Shown: piece after piece, positions 43,480 through 54,188 of the stretch
Layout of the letters: each line of letters begins with the position of its first letter
Numbering within the stretch: the first letter of the stretch is position 1
From: Ichthyophis bannanicus
Taxonomy: Eukaryota; Chordata; Amphibia; Gymnophiona; Ichthyophiidae
Reading direction: 5' to 3'
Length of the DNA: 64,000 nt
Assembly: GCA_033557465.1 (NCBI GenBank)
Contig: CM066051.1
Location: 98,867,026 to 98,931,025, forward strand
Made by a program: the position numbers and the translations under genes
The notes under the pieces: generated by a model
Seen by the model: the letters and a program-made list of their open reading frames with translations, nothing else
What the model was told of the DNA's origin: nothing
Database searches by the model: none

Positions 43480-44745
43480 GAGTTTTTGAGGTATGTTAAT
43501 GACAGGAAAGATGGCACTGTGAGACTCAAACGTGAAAGGGATGAATATGTAGAGCTGATGACATTAAAGCATAATTTCATAAATATTACGGGACTGGGAT
43601 CTCAGAAAACAAATGTAGGAATGGGAGTGAGGTAGAACTTGTGTTTTTGAGGAGCTAGCAAAACAAAAAGTGGATAAAGTGATGGAGCCAGATGGGATTC
43701 ATCCGAGGGTATTGAAGGAACTTAGGGAAGTACTGGCAGTTCCACTGTCTGATCTTTTCAATACTGCTTTAGAGTTGAGAGTGAAACCAGAGGACCTAGA
43801 GATTGGCAAATGTGGTTCCTGTCCACAAAAGCGGAATTAAGGATGAGGTTAGGAACTACAGGCTGGATATTCTGACTTCTGTGGTGAGTAAACTAATGGA
43901 AACACTGCTAAAAGAAAGGATAGCAAGGTTCCTGGAGTCCAGTGGATTGCAGGATCTGAGGCAGCATTTTACTAGGGGCAGGTCTTGTCAGATGAATCTG
44001 ATCAATTTATTTTGCTGGGTGATCAGCCAGTTGGACCAAGGAAGAGCTCTAGATGTAGTGTGCTTAGATTTCAGTAAAGCCTTTGACACTGTTCCACACA
44101 GGCAACTTAGAAATAAATTGAGCACCCTAGGGATAAACCCTTAATTGACTGGGTTAGAAACTGGTTGAGCGGAGGCAACAAAGGATAGTGGTAAATGGAG
44201 TTCATTCTGAGGAAAAGGACATTACCAGTGGTGTGACCCAGGGATCTGTCCTTGGTCTGATTCCTTTTTAACATTGGGAGAGAAATGGCTAGTAGGAAGG
44301 ATGTGATGGTGCCTCTGTATAAGTCTCTGCTGAAACCTCATTTGGAGTTTTGTGTGCAGAGGGTGACTGCCAAAATGGTCAGTGGTCTTTGTCATACAGC
44401 ATATGGGGACAGACTTAAAGATCTCAATATGTATACTTTGGAGGAAAGGCAAGAGAGAGAAATATGATAGAAACATTTAAATACCTCTGTGGTATAAATG
44501 CACAGGAGGAGAGCCTCTTTCAATTGAAAAGAGGCTCTGGAATGAGGGAGTCAAAAGACAAAGGTGAAAAAGGATATACTTGGGAGTGATCTGAGGATAT
44601 ATTGCTTTACAGAAAGAGTGGTAGATGCATGGCATAGTCTCCCAGTGGATATGGTAGAGATGAAGACTATATCTGAATTAAAGAAAGCATGGGACAAACA
44701 CAGAGAATCTCTGAGGGAGAGGAAGGGATTGTAGAGCTCAGTAGT
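43480..44745 (+). pseudogene. CR1 LINE fragment, RT region, internally deleted
   Basis: Runs from FLRYVNDRKDGTVRLKRE (43480) through broken frames to a clear RT block (43803-44144): VVPVHKSGIKDEVRNY, LQDLRQHFTRGRSCQMNLI, CLDFSKAFDTVPH (catalytic Asp). GVTQGSVLGLIPF follows at 44235. The YADD region is missing, and the sequence jumps to the post-RT part (MVPLYKSLLKPHLEFCVQ, then RLKDLNMYTLEERQ). One or more internal deletions removed several hundred bases. Confidence 0.8.
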
Positions 44746-44784
44746 TAGTATGGATTTGGTCTTTATCTACCGTTATTGTCTATT

Positions 44785-45060
44785 TTTCTGCTTCTACATA
44801 TTCCTCCTCTCCACTCTTTGAGTATGAGAATGCCATGTTTGCACTTCCTCTTCTCATTAACATATCAAAAATATCTTTCCCACCATTTTACTGCCTTTGC
44901 TGTTTTTATTTCATTTGCATATTTGCTTTCCTGACTATTTTCCCAGCTTCTCTTAAATTTTCCAACTACTGTTGCTTGTCTTTCTTTTTCTATGATCTCT
45001 TGTATTCTTTGAAGGCTAAGTACTTTTTCTTCAACTCTTCAGCAATAGGAAATTAATAAG
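44785..45060 (-). mobile_element. CR1 fragment, opposite strand
   Basis: Plus-strand phrases cttctacatattcctcctct, catatcaaaaatatctttcc and atttgctttcctgactattt match 50722-50940 of the minus-strand CR1. It covers the segment between the endonuclease and RT and lies tail-on to the plus-strand fragment just upstream. Confidence 0.75.
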
Positions 45061-45343
45061 TGCTCTCCCCTCTCTCTAAGGCATCATTTGGGATGAATGC
45101 TGGTCCCATTCTGTTCCTGTACCACTATGGCCTGAAACTCCTCCTCTTGTCACTTTGGCATGGAATTAAAACAGAAAAAATTGGAAACTGAGCTAATGAG
45201 GATGGTAGCAGGAGGCTGTCCCTCTGTATCTTGTGCCGCACAATGTCTCTCTCATTCTTTTCCTCCTTTTCTCTTTCCACTGGTCTCCCTTGGGATTATC
45301 TGTTATTTCCTTTCTCTCTCTCTCTCTTTTTTTTCCCTATAAG

Positions 45344-45418
45344 GCAGACATGGCGACTGTGTTGAAAATCAGCAGACGCCCTGAAGAAGGAGCAAGCTAT
45401 CTCCTGGGTACACGTGAG
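45344..45418 (+). other. Candidate exon of unknown host gene
   Basis: A long polypyrimidine tract (45300-45338) ends in cctataag before 45344. 75 bp later comes GAG followed by GTAAGA at 45419. The enclosed 25 codons are open and phase-symmetric and include an ATG at 45350. The predicted peptide (ADMATVLKISRRPEEG then ASYLLGTRE) is not one I recognise. Splice signals of this quality also arise by chance, so this is a suggestion only. Confidence 0.2.
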
Positions 45419-45479
45419 GTAAGAGAGCACAGAAGGGTCCTCAGGCTTCTCCTGGAGGCCCCTGAGATGTATTAAGAGC

Positions 45480-46130
45480 AGTAATACACAGAGAGATATG
45501 TTTCTTTGTCTTTGAGGAGGAGCTGCTGTTGCTGCCTTTTTCTAAAAGGGAAGAGTTTGGAGGAGGGCAGAAAAGGCCCCTGCACGCGCGCTGTTCAGGT
45601 GCACCTCTGCACCTGCTTGTCTCTATTCGTTAGCGTTTTCCTGTAGTCAAATCCTGAAATGATCCCCCCTCCCCATTAGGTGTCAGATGTGTCCTCTCCT
45701 TCACTCTCTAATGCCTCCTCAGACTGGTCAAGGATGACATGTTATCAGCTGATACCAGAGTAAGACATCAAGATAGCCTGGTACCGTGCAGACAAACACT
45801 GCTGTTAGATACAGACTCCAGTGGACAGTGCAGAGATGGAGGACTGTACACAAAGACGCAATGTAGCAAAAGCCTGTTAGTACATCAAGCCCCTACTACT
45901 AGAAGTAAATGATTGCTAAAGTAAAAAAAAAACAACATTATTTGTTTCTGCTTTTACCTTTGGAGATCCTGGAAATAATTTTACCGATACATCTGGTACT
46001 GTTTTTGCACTGGAACAATGTTTGCCAAATCTGCTCCAGAGTCTTCAAAGGAAATTTTGTTTTAGTTAAAACTCTTTGAAAATGAAAAGATACCTGTCTT
46101 TTCCTCAGGGTGGAATTGGTGTTTATAGTA
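45480..46130. other. No gene recognised
   Basis: Nothing could be supported. Confidence 0.4.
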
Positions 46131-46134
46131 TTGC

Positions 46135-46318
46135 TAAGAGCACAATAAATGCCTTACTGGGTCAGACCAAAGGTCCATCAAGCCCAGTATCCTGTTTCCA
46201 ACAGCGGCCAGTTCAGGTTCCCAAAAGATTTTTAGATTTCTCCTCCAGAAACATCCAAAACTCTTTTTAACCCAGCTACAGTAGCAGCTTTGACTACATC
46301 CTCTGACAATGAATTCCC
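46135..46318 (-). mobile_element. CR1 3' end
   Basis: Plus-strand reading: gccttactgggtcagaccaa, aggtccatcaagcccagtat, cctgtttccaacagcggcca, then an inverse-coding block equivalent to VVKAATVAGLKRVLDVSGG. This is the reverse complement of a CR1 pol end and 3' UTR. It abuts the 50-bp minisatellite. Confidence 0.85.
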
Positions 46319-48992
46319 TCAGGCTGGAATCACTGTGTATGCAGAACTAAAGGAGACCTGCCCTTTCCTAAGGCTGGAATCGCTGTGTATGCAGAGCTAA
46401 AGGAGATCTGCCCTTTCCTAAGGCTGGAATCGCTGTGTATGCAGAGCTAAAGGAGATCTGCCCTTTCCTAAGGCTGGAATCGCTGTGTATGCAGAGCTAA
46501 AGGAGATCTGCCCTTTCCTAAGGCTGGAATCGCTGTGTATGCAGAGCTAAAGGAGATCTGCCCTTTCCTAAGGCTGGAATCACTGTGTATGCAGAACTAA
46601 AGGAGACCTACCCTTTCCTAAGGCTGGAATCACTGAGTATGGAGAACTAAAGGAGACCTGCCCTTTCCTAAGGCTGGAATCGCTGAGTATGGAGAACTAA
46701 AGGAGACCTGCCCTTTCCTAAGGCTGGAATCACTGTGTATGCAGAACTAAAGGAGACCTGCCCTTTCCTAAGGCTGGAATCGCTGAGTATGGAGAACTAA
46801 AGGAAACCTGCCCTTTCCTAAGGATGGAATCACTGTGTATGCAGAGCTAAAGGAGATCTGCCCTTTCCTAAGGCTGGAATTGCTGTGTATGCAGGGGATT
46901 TGCCCTTTCCTAAGGCTGGAATCGCAGTGTATGCAGAACTAAAGGAGATCTGCCCTTTCCTAGGGCTGGAATCACTGTGTATGCAGAGCTAAAGGAGATC
47001 TGCCCTTTCCTAAGGCTGGAATCGCTGTGTATGCAGAACTAAAGGAGACCTGCCCTTTCCTAAGGCTGGAATCACTGTGTATGCAGAACTAAAGGAGACC
47101 TGCCCTTTCCTAAGGCTGGAATCGCTGTGTATGCAGAACTAAAGGAGACCTGCACTTTCCTAGGGCTGGAATCACTGTGTACGCAGAACTAAAGGAGACC
47201 TGCCCTTTCCTAAGGCTGGAATCACTGTGTATGCAGAGCTAAAGGAGACCTGCCCTTTCCTAAGGCTGGAATCGCTGTGTATGCAGAGCTAAAGGAAATC
47301 TGCCCTTTCCTAAGGCTGGAATCGCTGTGTATGCAGAGCTAAAGGAGATCTGCCCTTTCCTAAGGCTGGAATCACTGTGTATGCAGAACTAAAGGAGACC
47401 TGCCCTTTCCTAAGGCTGGAATCACTGAGTATAGAGAACTAAAGGAGACCTGCCCTTTCCTAAGGCTGGAATCGCTGTGTATGCAGAGCTAAAGGAGACC
47501 TGCCCTTTCCTAAGGCTGGGATCGCTGTGTATGCAGAACTAAAGGAGACCTGCCCTTTCCTAAGGCTGGAATCACTGTGTATGCAGAGCTAAAGGAGACC
47601 TGCCCTTTCCTAGGGCTGGAATCACTGTGTACGCAGAACTAAAGGAGATCTGCCCTTTCCTAGGGCTGGAATCACTGTGTACGCAGAACTAAAGGAGATC
47701 TGCCTTTTCCTAAGGCTGGAATCGCTGTGTATGCAGAGCTAAAGGAAATCTGCCCTTTCCTAAGGCTGGAATCACTGTGTATGCAGAGCTAAAGGAGATC
47801 TGCCCTTTCCTAGGGCTGGAATCACTGTGTATGCAGAGCTAAAGGAGACCTGCCCCTTCCTAAGGCTGGAATCACTGTGTATGCAGAACTAAAGGAGACC
47901 TGCCCCTTCCTAAGGCTGGAGTCACTGTGTATGCAGAACTAAAGGAGATCTGCACTTTCCTAAGGCTGGAATCACTGTGTATGCAGAACTAAAGGAGACC
48001 TGCCCTTTCCTAGGGCTGGAATCACTGTGTATGGAGAACTAAAGGAGATCTGCCCTTTCCTAAGGCTGGAATCGCAGTGTATGCAGAGCTAAAGGAGATC
48101 TGCCCTTTCCTAAAGCTGGAATCACTGTGTATGCAGAACTAAAGGAGATCTGCCCTTTCCTAAGACTGGAATCACTGTGTATGCAGAGCTAAAGGAGATC
48201 TGCCCTTTCCTAGGGCTGGAATCACTGTGTATGCAGAGCTAAAGGAGATCTGCCCTTTCCTAGGGCTGGAATCACTGTGTATGCAGAGCTAAAGGAGACC
48301 TGCCCCTTCCTAAGGCTGGAATCACTGTGTATGCAGAACTAAAGGAGACCTGCCCCTTCCTAAGGCTGGAATCACTGTGTATGCAGAATTAAAGGAGACC
48401 TGCCCCTTCCTAAGGCTGGAATCACTGTGTATGCAGAATTAAAGGAGACCTGCCCCTTCCTAAGGCTGGAATCACTGTGTATGCAGAATTAAAGGAGACC
48501 TGCCCCTTCCTAAGGCTGGAATCACTGTGTATGCAGAATTAAAGGAGACCTGCCCCTTCCTAAGGCTGGAATCACTGTGTATGCAGAACTAAAGGAGACC
48601 TGCACTTTCCTAAGGCTGGAATCACTGTGTATGCAGAACTAAAGGAGACCTGCCCTTTCCTAGGGCTGGAATCACTGTGTATGGAGAACTAAAGGAGATC
48701 TGCCCTTTCCTAAGGCTGGAATCGCAGTGTATGCAGAGCTAAAGGAGATCTGCCCTTTCCTAAAGCTGGAATCACTGTGTATGCAGAACTAAAGGAGACC
48801 TGCCCTTTCCTAAGGCTGGAATCACTGTGTATGCAGAACTAAAGGAGATCTGCCCTTTCCTAGGGCTGGAATCACTGTGTATGCAGAACTAAAGGAGATC
48901 TGCCCTTTCCTAAGGCTGGAATCCCTATAAAGGCAGAACTAAAGGAGACCTGCACTTTCCTCCATCTGGGATCGGTGCGTGTCCAGCACTAA
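46319..48992. repeat. 50-bp minisatellite, about 53 copies
   Basis: The unit is ctgccctttcctaaggctgg, aatcactgtgtatgcagaac, taaaggagac. Most units are 50 bp, with one shortened near 46890. Units marked by gaatcgcagtgtatg followed by cctttcctaaagctgg occur at 48071 and 48721, and tctagggctgg/atggagaact markers occur at 48001 and 48651. All are 650 bp (13 units) apart, indicating an internal duplication. The last unit (48960-48992, ccatctgggatcggtgcgtg) is of the diverged type found at 52112-52505. Confidence 0.97.
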
Positions 48993-49572
48993 ACATAGAA
49001 ACATGTCAACAGAAAAAGACCATATGGCCTATCTAGTCTGCCCTTCCATATCAAATACTATAGTACTTTTTTTTTCCTTTAGAGACCTTCATGCTTTCTT
49101 CAATTCAGGTACTGTCCTTGTTTCTGACCTCCACTGGGAGACTGTTCCATGCATCTACCACTCATTCTGTAAAGAAATATTTCCTTAGATTACTCCTGAG
49201 TCTATCCCCTTTCACTCTCATCCTATGCCCCTCGTTGCAGAGCTTACTTTCAATCGGAAGAGGCTCTCCTCTTCTGCATTTATGCCATGAAGGTATTCAA
49301 ACATCTCTAGCACATACAGTACATATTAAGATTTTTAAGTCTGTTCCCATATGGTTTATAACAAAGACCACTGACCATTTTAATAGCTACCCTCTGCACT
49401 GACTCCAGCTGTGTATATTCCTTTTGAAGGTGCGGTCTCTAGAATTGCACAAAATACTCAAAATGAGGTCGCACCAGAGATTTACACAGAGGCACCATCA
49501 CCTCATTTTTTCTGCTAGCCATTCCTCTCCCTATGCACCCAAGCATATTTCTGGCTTTTACTGTCGCCTTTT

Positions 49573-50903
49573 CTACCTGTTAGGTACTTTAAGACCATCA
49601 GAAACAACCATGCCCAGGTCCCGTTCTTCTTTAATGGACAGAAGTTCTTCACCCCTTACACTGTACCATTGTCTTGGATTTTTGCAGACCAAATGTATGA
49701 CCCTGCATTTTTTAGAATTAAATCTCAGCTGCCAAATTTTTGACCATTCTTCAAGCTTCGCTAGAGCCTTCGCCATGTTATCTACTCCTTCCTGGGTGTC
49801 TACTTTTGTATCATCTGCAAAGGGACAAACCTTACCTGACAGCCCTTCCGCAATGTCACTAACAAAGATCTTAAAAAGAATTAGACCAAGGACAGATCCC
49901 TGGGGCATACCACTGGTAACCTCCCTCTCCTCAGAGTGAGCTCCGTTTTTCTGTACCCTTTTGTCGCCTCTCACAACCAGTCTCTAACACATCACTGGTA
50001 CCATCCTTCTCTTCAGAGTGAGTTCCATTTACCTGTACACTTTGTCGCTTCCCATCGAACCAATTTTTAACCCACTTGTCACTTTTGGGTCCATCCCTTG
50101 GGTGCTCAATTTATTTATAAATCACCTGTGAGGAACAGTGTCAAAGACTTTACTGAAATCCAAGTGCACCAGATCTAGGGCCCTCCCTCGATCCAACTCT
50201 TTGGTCACTCAGTCAAAGAAATCAATCAGATTTGTCTGACAAGAGCTTCCTCTAATAAAACCATGCTGCCTCAGATCTTTCAATCCTTTGGACTCCAGAA
50301 ACCTCTCTATCCTCTGTTTTAGCAGTGTGCCCATTAATTTACTCACCTCAGAGGTCAGACTAACCAGTCTGTTGTTCTGAACCTCATCCTTACTTCCACT
50401 TTTGTGCAAAGAGACCATATATGCCTTTCTCCAGTTCTCTGGGACCATTCCCGACCCTAAAGAAGCATTGAAAAGGTCAGTCAGTGGAGCCACTAGAACA
50501 TCGCCAAGTTTCTTCAATATTCTCAGATGTATCCCATTTGGTCCCATCGCTTTATCTACTTTTAGTTTAGCTAGTTCCTCACTAACACAGTTTTCTGAAA
50601 ATTGTTCAAGATTCCTTTCACTTCTATTCTATTTGTGGGTGTTTTCTGAGGTCCTACTCGTGGCCCTTCATCTGGGAACACAGAACAAACATATTTGTTA
50701 AGCAATTCCGCCTTATCCTCATCAGCTTCTACATATTCCTTTCCTTCCCCCTTGAATCTGACAATACCACTTTTGCACTTTCTCCTCTTGCTAATATATC
50801 TGAAAAATGTCTTGTCTCCCCATTTTATTGCATTGGCTATCTCCTCTTCTTTTTGTATCTTTGCTTTCCTGACTACTTTCCTAACCTGTAAGTTTTTCCA
50901 CAT
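49573..50903 (-). pseudogene. CR1 reverse transcriptase (broken)
   Basis: Read 3' to 5' on the plus strand: spacer VRKAKIQKEEEIANAI, FFRYISKRRKCKSGIVRFKG; RT blocks MGPNGIHLRILKKLGDVL, VPENWRKAYMVSLHKSGSKD, LKDLRQHGFIRGSSCQTNLI; then GMPQGSVLGLILFKIFVSDI, FADDTKV (catalytic box with F for Y) and WQLRFNSKKCRVIHLV. The frame changes near 50560 and again between 50209 and 49974, so no functional protein is possible. Confidence 0.88.
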
Positions 50904-51108
50904 ATTGATGCTTGTCTTCTTTCTCTCTGTAATCTTTTATATTTTATGACGGGCCATCTTCTTTTTTTTCACCTTTTCAGATACCTCTTTTGAGAACCAT
51001 AGTGGCCTCCTTTTTACATTTATTTACCTTTCTAACAAAAAGGTTTGCTGCCCTTAAATTATCCCCTTTCAGTTTTGCCCATTGCTTTTCTACATCTCCC
51101 AACTGTTC

Positions 51109-51507
51109 CTATCCCACTAACAATGCCTTGAGGTATTGTCCCATGTTGGCAACGTTAGTTTTCCTAAAGTCTAAGACCCTAGCTTTTGAATGGACTTTAA
51201 CAGCCCTAGTACTAATACTGAACCACACCATCTGGTGATCACTGGATGCAAGATGATCTCCCACTATAACATCAGAAACACTTTCCCCATTAGTAAGCAT
51301 CAAATCCAGTATGGCCCCTTCACATGTGGATTCTGTTACCAGTTGCCGGAATAGTTCTCCCTGTAGAGAATCCAAGATCTCTTTACTTCTAGATGACACC
51401 ACAATAGGGTTGTGCCAATCACCATCCAGCAGGTTGAAATCACCTATTAGTAGCACTTCTCCTTTCATAGTAATACTGCATATGTCTTCTGTTAAATTTC
51501 CATCCAC
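51109..51507 (-). pseudogene. CR1 endonuclease C-terminal fragment
   Basis: Encodes VLLIGDFNLLDGDW (the GDFN catalytic motif), ILDLMLTNGESVSDVIVGDH and LASSDHQMVWFSI (the SDH motif) of the AP-type endonuclease. The N-terminal half is missing, so the element is 5'-truncated at about 51507. Confidence 0.9.
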
Positions 51508-51529
51508 TTCTTCTTCCTGTGAAGAACCA

Positions 51530-52063
51530 GGAGCAGGACCTCAGAAAATGCCCACAAACAGGAATGGAAGAGGGGCATCTTGAACAATTTTCAGAAGACT
51601 ATGTTTGTGAGAAGCTAGCTAAACTTATAGTAGATAAAGCGATGGGACCGGATGGGATACACCCGAGAATACTGAGGGAACTTGGGGATGTTCTAGCATC
51701 TCCACTGACTGACCTTTTCAATGCCTCGTTGGAGTCGGGAGAGGTGCCAGAGGACTGGAGAGAGGCACATGTGGTCCCTTTACACAAAAGCGGAAGTAAG
51801 GATGTAGTTGAATTGGAAGCACTTCTAAAAGAGAAAATAGTGAGATTTCTGGAGTTCAACGGATTACGGGATCTGAGGCAGCATTGATTCACCAGGGGCA
51901 GGTCTTGTCAAACAAATCTGATTGATTTCTTTGACTGGGTGACCAGGGAATTGGACCGAGGGAGAGCCCTAGATGTGGGGTAGTTAGATTTTAGTAAAGC
52001 CTTTGACACCATTCCGCACAGGCGACTTATAAACAAACTGAGCACCCTAGGGATTGATAACTG
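51530..52063 (+). pseudogene. Second CR1 RT fragment, head to head with the first
   Basis: Encodes KLIVDKAMGPDGIHPRILRE, LESGEVPEDWREAHVVPLHK, LRDLRQH, a stop or shift, FTRGRSCQTNLIDFFDW and LDFSKAFDTIPHRRL. It repeats the RT region already present on the minus strand, so it is a separate copy and not the inverted 5' half of the same insertion. It is truncated at both ends. Confidence 0.85.
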
Positions 52064-52111
52064 GGTTACTTACCTGTAACGGGAGTTCTCCGTGGACAGC
52101 AGAATTCATGT
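52064..52111 (+). mobile_element. DIRS terminal/ICR-like fragment
   Basis: ggttacttacctgtaacggg followed by agttctccgtggacagcaga parallels the DIRS ICR (gttactcacctgtaacaggt, gttctccaggagcagcagga at 34973-35012). It belongs to a related but different DIRS subfamily. Only about 45 bp is present. Confidence 0.55.
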
Positions 52112-52505
52112 TTGCAGTGCTAAAGGAGACCTGCTCTTTCCTCAGACTGGAATCAGTGCGTGTTGTGCTACAGGAGTTGTGTCCTTACCTCGGGATGGGA
52201 TCCGTGCGTGTTGTGCTAAAGGAGACCTGCTCTTTCCTTGGGCTGGGATCACTGTGTGTTGTGCTAAAGGAGACCTGCCCTTTCCTCAGGATGGGATCAG
52301 TGTGTGCAGTGCTAAAGGAGACCTGCTCTTTCCTCAGACTGGCAGTGCGTGTTGTGCTACAGGAGTCGGGTCCTTACCTTGGGATGGGATCCGTGCGTGT
52401 TGTGCTAAAGGAGACCTGCTCTTTCCTCGGGCTGGGGTCACTGTGTGTTGCGCTAAAGGAGACCTGCCCTTTCCTCAGGATGGGATCCATTTTGGTGCAG
52501 CAGTA
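52112..52505. repeat. Right-hand part of the 50-bp minisatellite (diverged units)
   Basis: About 8 units of roughly 49-52 bp (gctaaaggagacctgctctt, tcctcagactggaatcagtg, cgtgttgt). Units form a four-member cycle of about 200 bp that occurs twice. Unit type matches the last unit at 48960-48992, so both parts were one array before LINE insertion. Confidence 0.9.
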
Positions 52506-52876
52506 AAGGAGATTTTCTGTTTGCTTCTGATAGAGTCAGAAGAAAGTTTCAATTTGCTGACAAATAGAAAAGGTTTTAGGAGTAAGAGGTAGAGAGGGAG
52601 GAACCCCAGAGCACAGTGTAAACCCTTGTGGTCTCCTCCTTCTCCCAGACATTCATTTGATTACTCTTAGGTCTGCTTGGTGAGAATGAAAGAGCAGGAT
52701 GCCTTGCATGGCTCTGAAAAGGAGCGGAAGAGGCAAGAAGCTCTGACACAGGCCTTTTAAGCCCAGCATCCAGACTGACAATGCAGGCTAGTGTAGGGCT
52801 CCTGACGAGGGACATAGCAAGAAGGCTGCCTTGCCCCTCCCTACCCCAGCTTCTTCACGATGCTCCTGGACCCCCT

Positions 52877-53190
52877 ATAACAGGTGTTCTCATTCTTTGC
52901 TCATAGGAGTCTACAAGATCATTACTGGGGGTCCATGGCACACAGAAAAGAGAAGAAAGAGAGAGAGATTGGTAGGAAATGACTATAGAGAGGGAGATAG
53001 AGAGACTGGAGGGAACCGGCTGGGTGGGGGGAATAGAGGCTGAGACTGGTGGGAACTGGTAGGGGAGGGGAAGAGAGAGAGAGAGAGACAGGAAGGGGAA
53101 GGGCTTAGCACTGAGGAGAAGGGGGTCTTGGAAGAGTGGTGGGGATCCCTGAACTTTTGGGGGCTGCACAATCAGAAAGATTGAGACTTC
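52877..53190. mobile_element. hAT-like MITE
   Basis: Left end caggtgttctcattctttgc, right end cagaaagattgagacttctg. Reverse complement of the right end begins cagaagtctcaatctttctg, so the ends are imperfect inverted repeats of the 'CAG...TTCTCAACCTTT' type known for hAT elements. No transposase coding. Confidence 0.5.
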
Positions 53191-53589
53191 TGCCCTGCCC
53201 TATGTGAAGCTGAATAGCAAAGTCACCTCTGTATTTTGGTGTGTGGGGAGGTTAAGGAGGCAGAGGAGAGACAGACTACCATTTGAATATGAATGGGCAA
53301 GATAGAGAGAATAGAAGAGGACAGACTTAGCCAGGCACAGAGAGGATATGAGGAAGGAGGGAGCAGGAGTCAATAAAGGGGGCAGTGTGTGGAAGAAAGA
53401 GCTGAATTCTGCAGAAAATCGACTAAGAGACTGCAGGTTGGAGTATCCAGGGGATATTCCAAGAGTTCCTGTTTCGGGAGCTTGGGTGGAGGGCAAGGAG
53501 AGAGATACATTTGAACAGGGATATGGGGGGGGGGGTTGGAAAAGGAAGGGGAGGGTTTGTAGGATGGAATTTAAATCAACCTGAAATCA

Positions 53590-53660
53590 CTGCAGCCAAT
53601 GGGCTGTGGCCATTGGCTGAGTGCAGGATGCGTTAAAAGGAGCCTTCTGCTAGCAAGGGA
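53590..53660 (+). promoter_or_regulatory. Candidate Pol II promoter
   Basis: A CCAAT box (53596-53600), an inverted one (attgg, 53612-53616) and a TATA-like ttaaaag (53633-53639) are spaced as in vertebrate promoters. The downstream DNA is GC-rich with CpGs. Start of transcription would fall near 53660-53670. Confidence 0.45.
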
Positions 53661-54188
53661 AGGAGCCTGGAGCTGAAGGCGGCAGCGGTGCTGGTGCTGG
53701 TGCCAGGCAGGAGGAGGAGCTTGGAGCCGGCGCTGGAGGAGGCATAGTCCAACCTTACATCCCCTGCTGACACCTTTCGGCTGCCTTCTTTGTCTGGCAT
53801 CTGACTGTTTCTTGTAAGGGGGAGTGTCACTTTCCCATTTCTCACAGGAGGTGGGGGAGCTGCTGAAGGATTCTTTTTTTTTCCTCTTTCTTCCCCCCCC
53901 CCCCTTTTTTTTTTTCTTTCAAATTTTGGATTTTGGTCTGCAAGTGCAGTTGGGCCCCCTTCCCTCCCTCCACGTCCCCCTGGCTTGCCGGAGGAGGAGA
54001 AGGGCAGCGGAAAAACCTGCGTTTTGCATTTATCGATACAAACAGATGTGTCTATAGGGAGACGTCCTATATAATCTCTATCTAAACATCGTACGACGGA
54101 CAAGAACTCTTGAGAGACAGACGGATCCATCCTCCCCCTGCCAGAGACATTCAGCATCTAGCCTCTGTGCACTTTAAGGATGGTGACT
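53661..54188 (+). other. Candidate first exon with start codon and donor
   Basis: Downstream of the candidate promoter lies a 5' leader with few repeats, containing gaaaaacctgcgttttgcat, ttatcgatacaaacagatg, gtctatagggagacgtccta and cgtacgacggacaagaactc. It ends in ATGGTGACT (54180-54188) directly before GTACGT, a plausible splice donor. If so, the first coding exon encodes only Met-Val-Thr. The neuronal RNA-binding protein ELAVL3 is known to begin Met-Val-Thr-Gln, which makes it one candidate, but no further exon is seen in this window and the match of three residues is weak. If the frame were read through the donor instead it would continue about 95 codons without a domain. Confidence 0.35.

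Larger units (their letters stand above)
48993..51507 (-). mobile_element. CR1 LINE, endonuclease C-terminus through 3' end
   Basis: About 2.5 kb, the longest CR1 copy here. The 3' end lies at 48993 (reverse complement ends tgacatgtttctatgttt, a typical CR1 terminus). Coding is broken by several frameshifts and stops but domains are in order: endonuclease C-terminus, spacer, RT, post-RT region. It inserted into, and splits, the 50-bp minisatellite. Confidence 0.9.

Noticed and set aside
43480..45060. Twin-priming inversion joining the plus CR1 and the minus fragment at 44785
   Set aside because: The inverted piece lies at the 3' side, whereas 5' inversion would place it upstream of the forward part.
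48993..52063. Single CR1 with a twin-priming 5' inversion
   Set aside because: The two oppositely oriented pieces repeat the same RT segment instead of sharing out one element.
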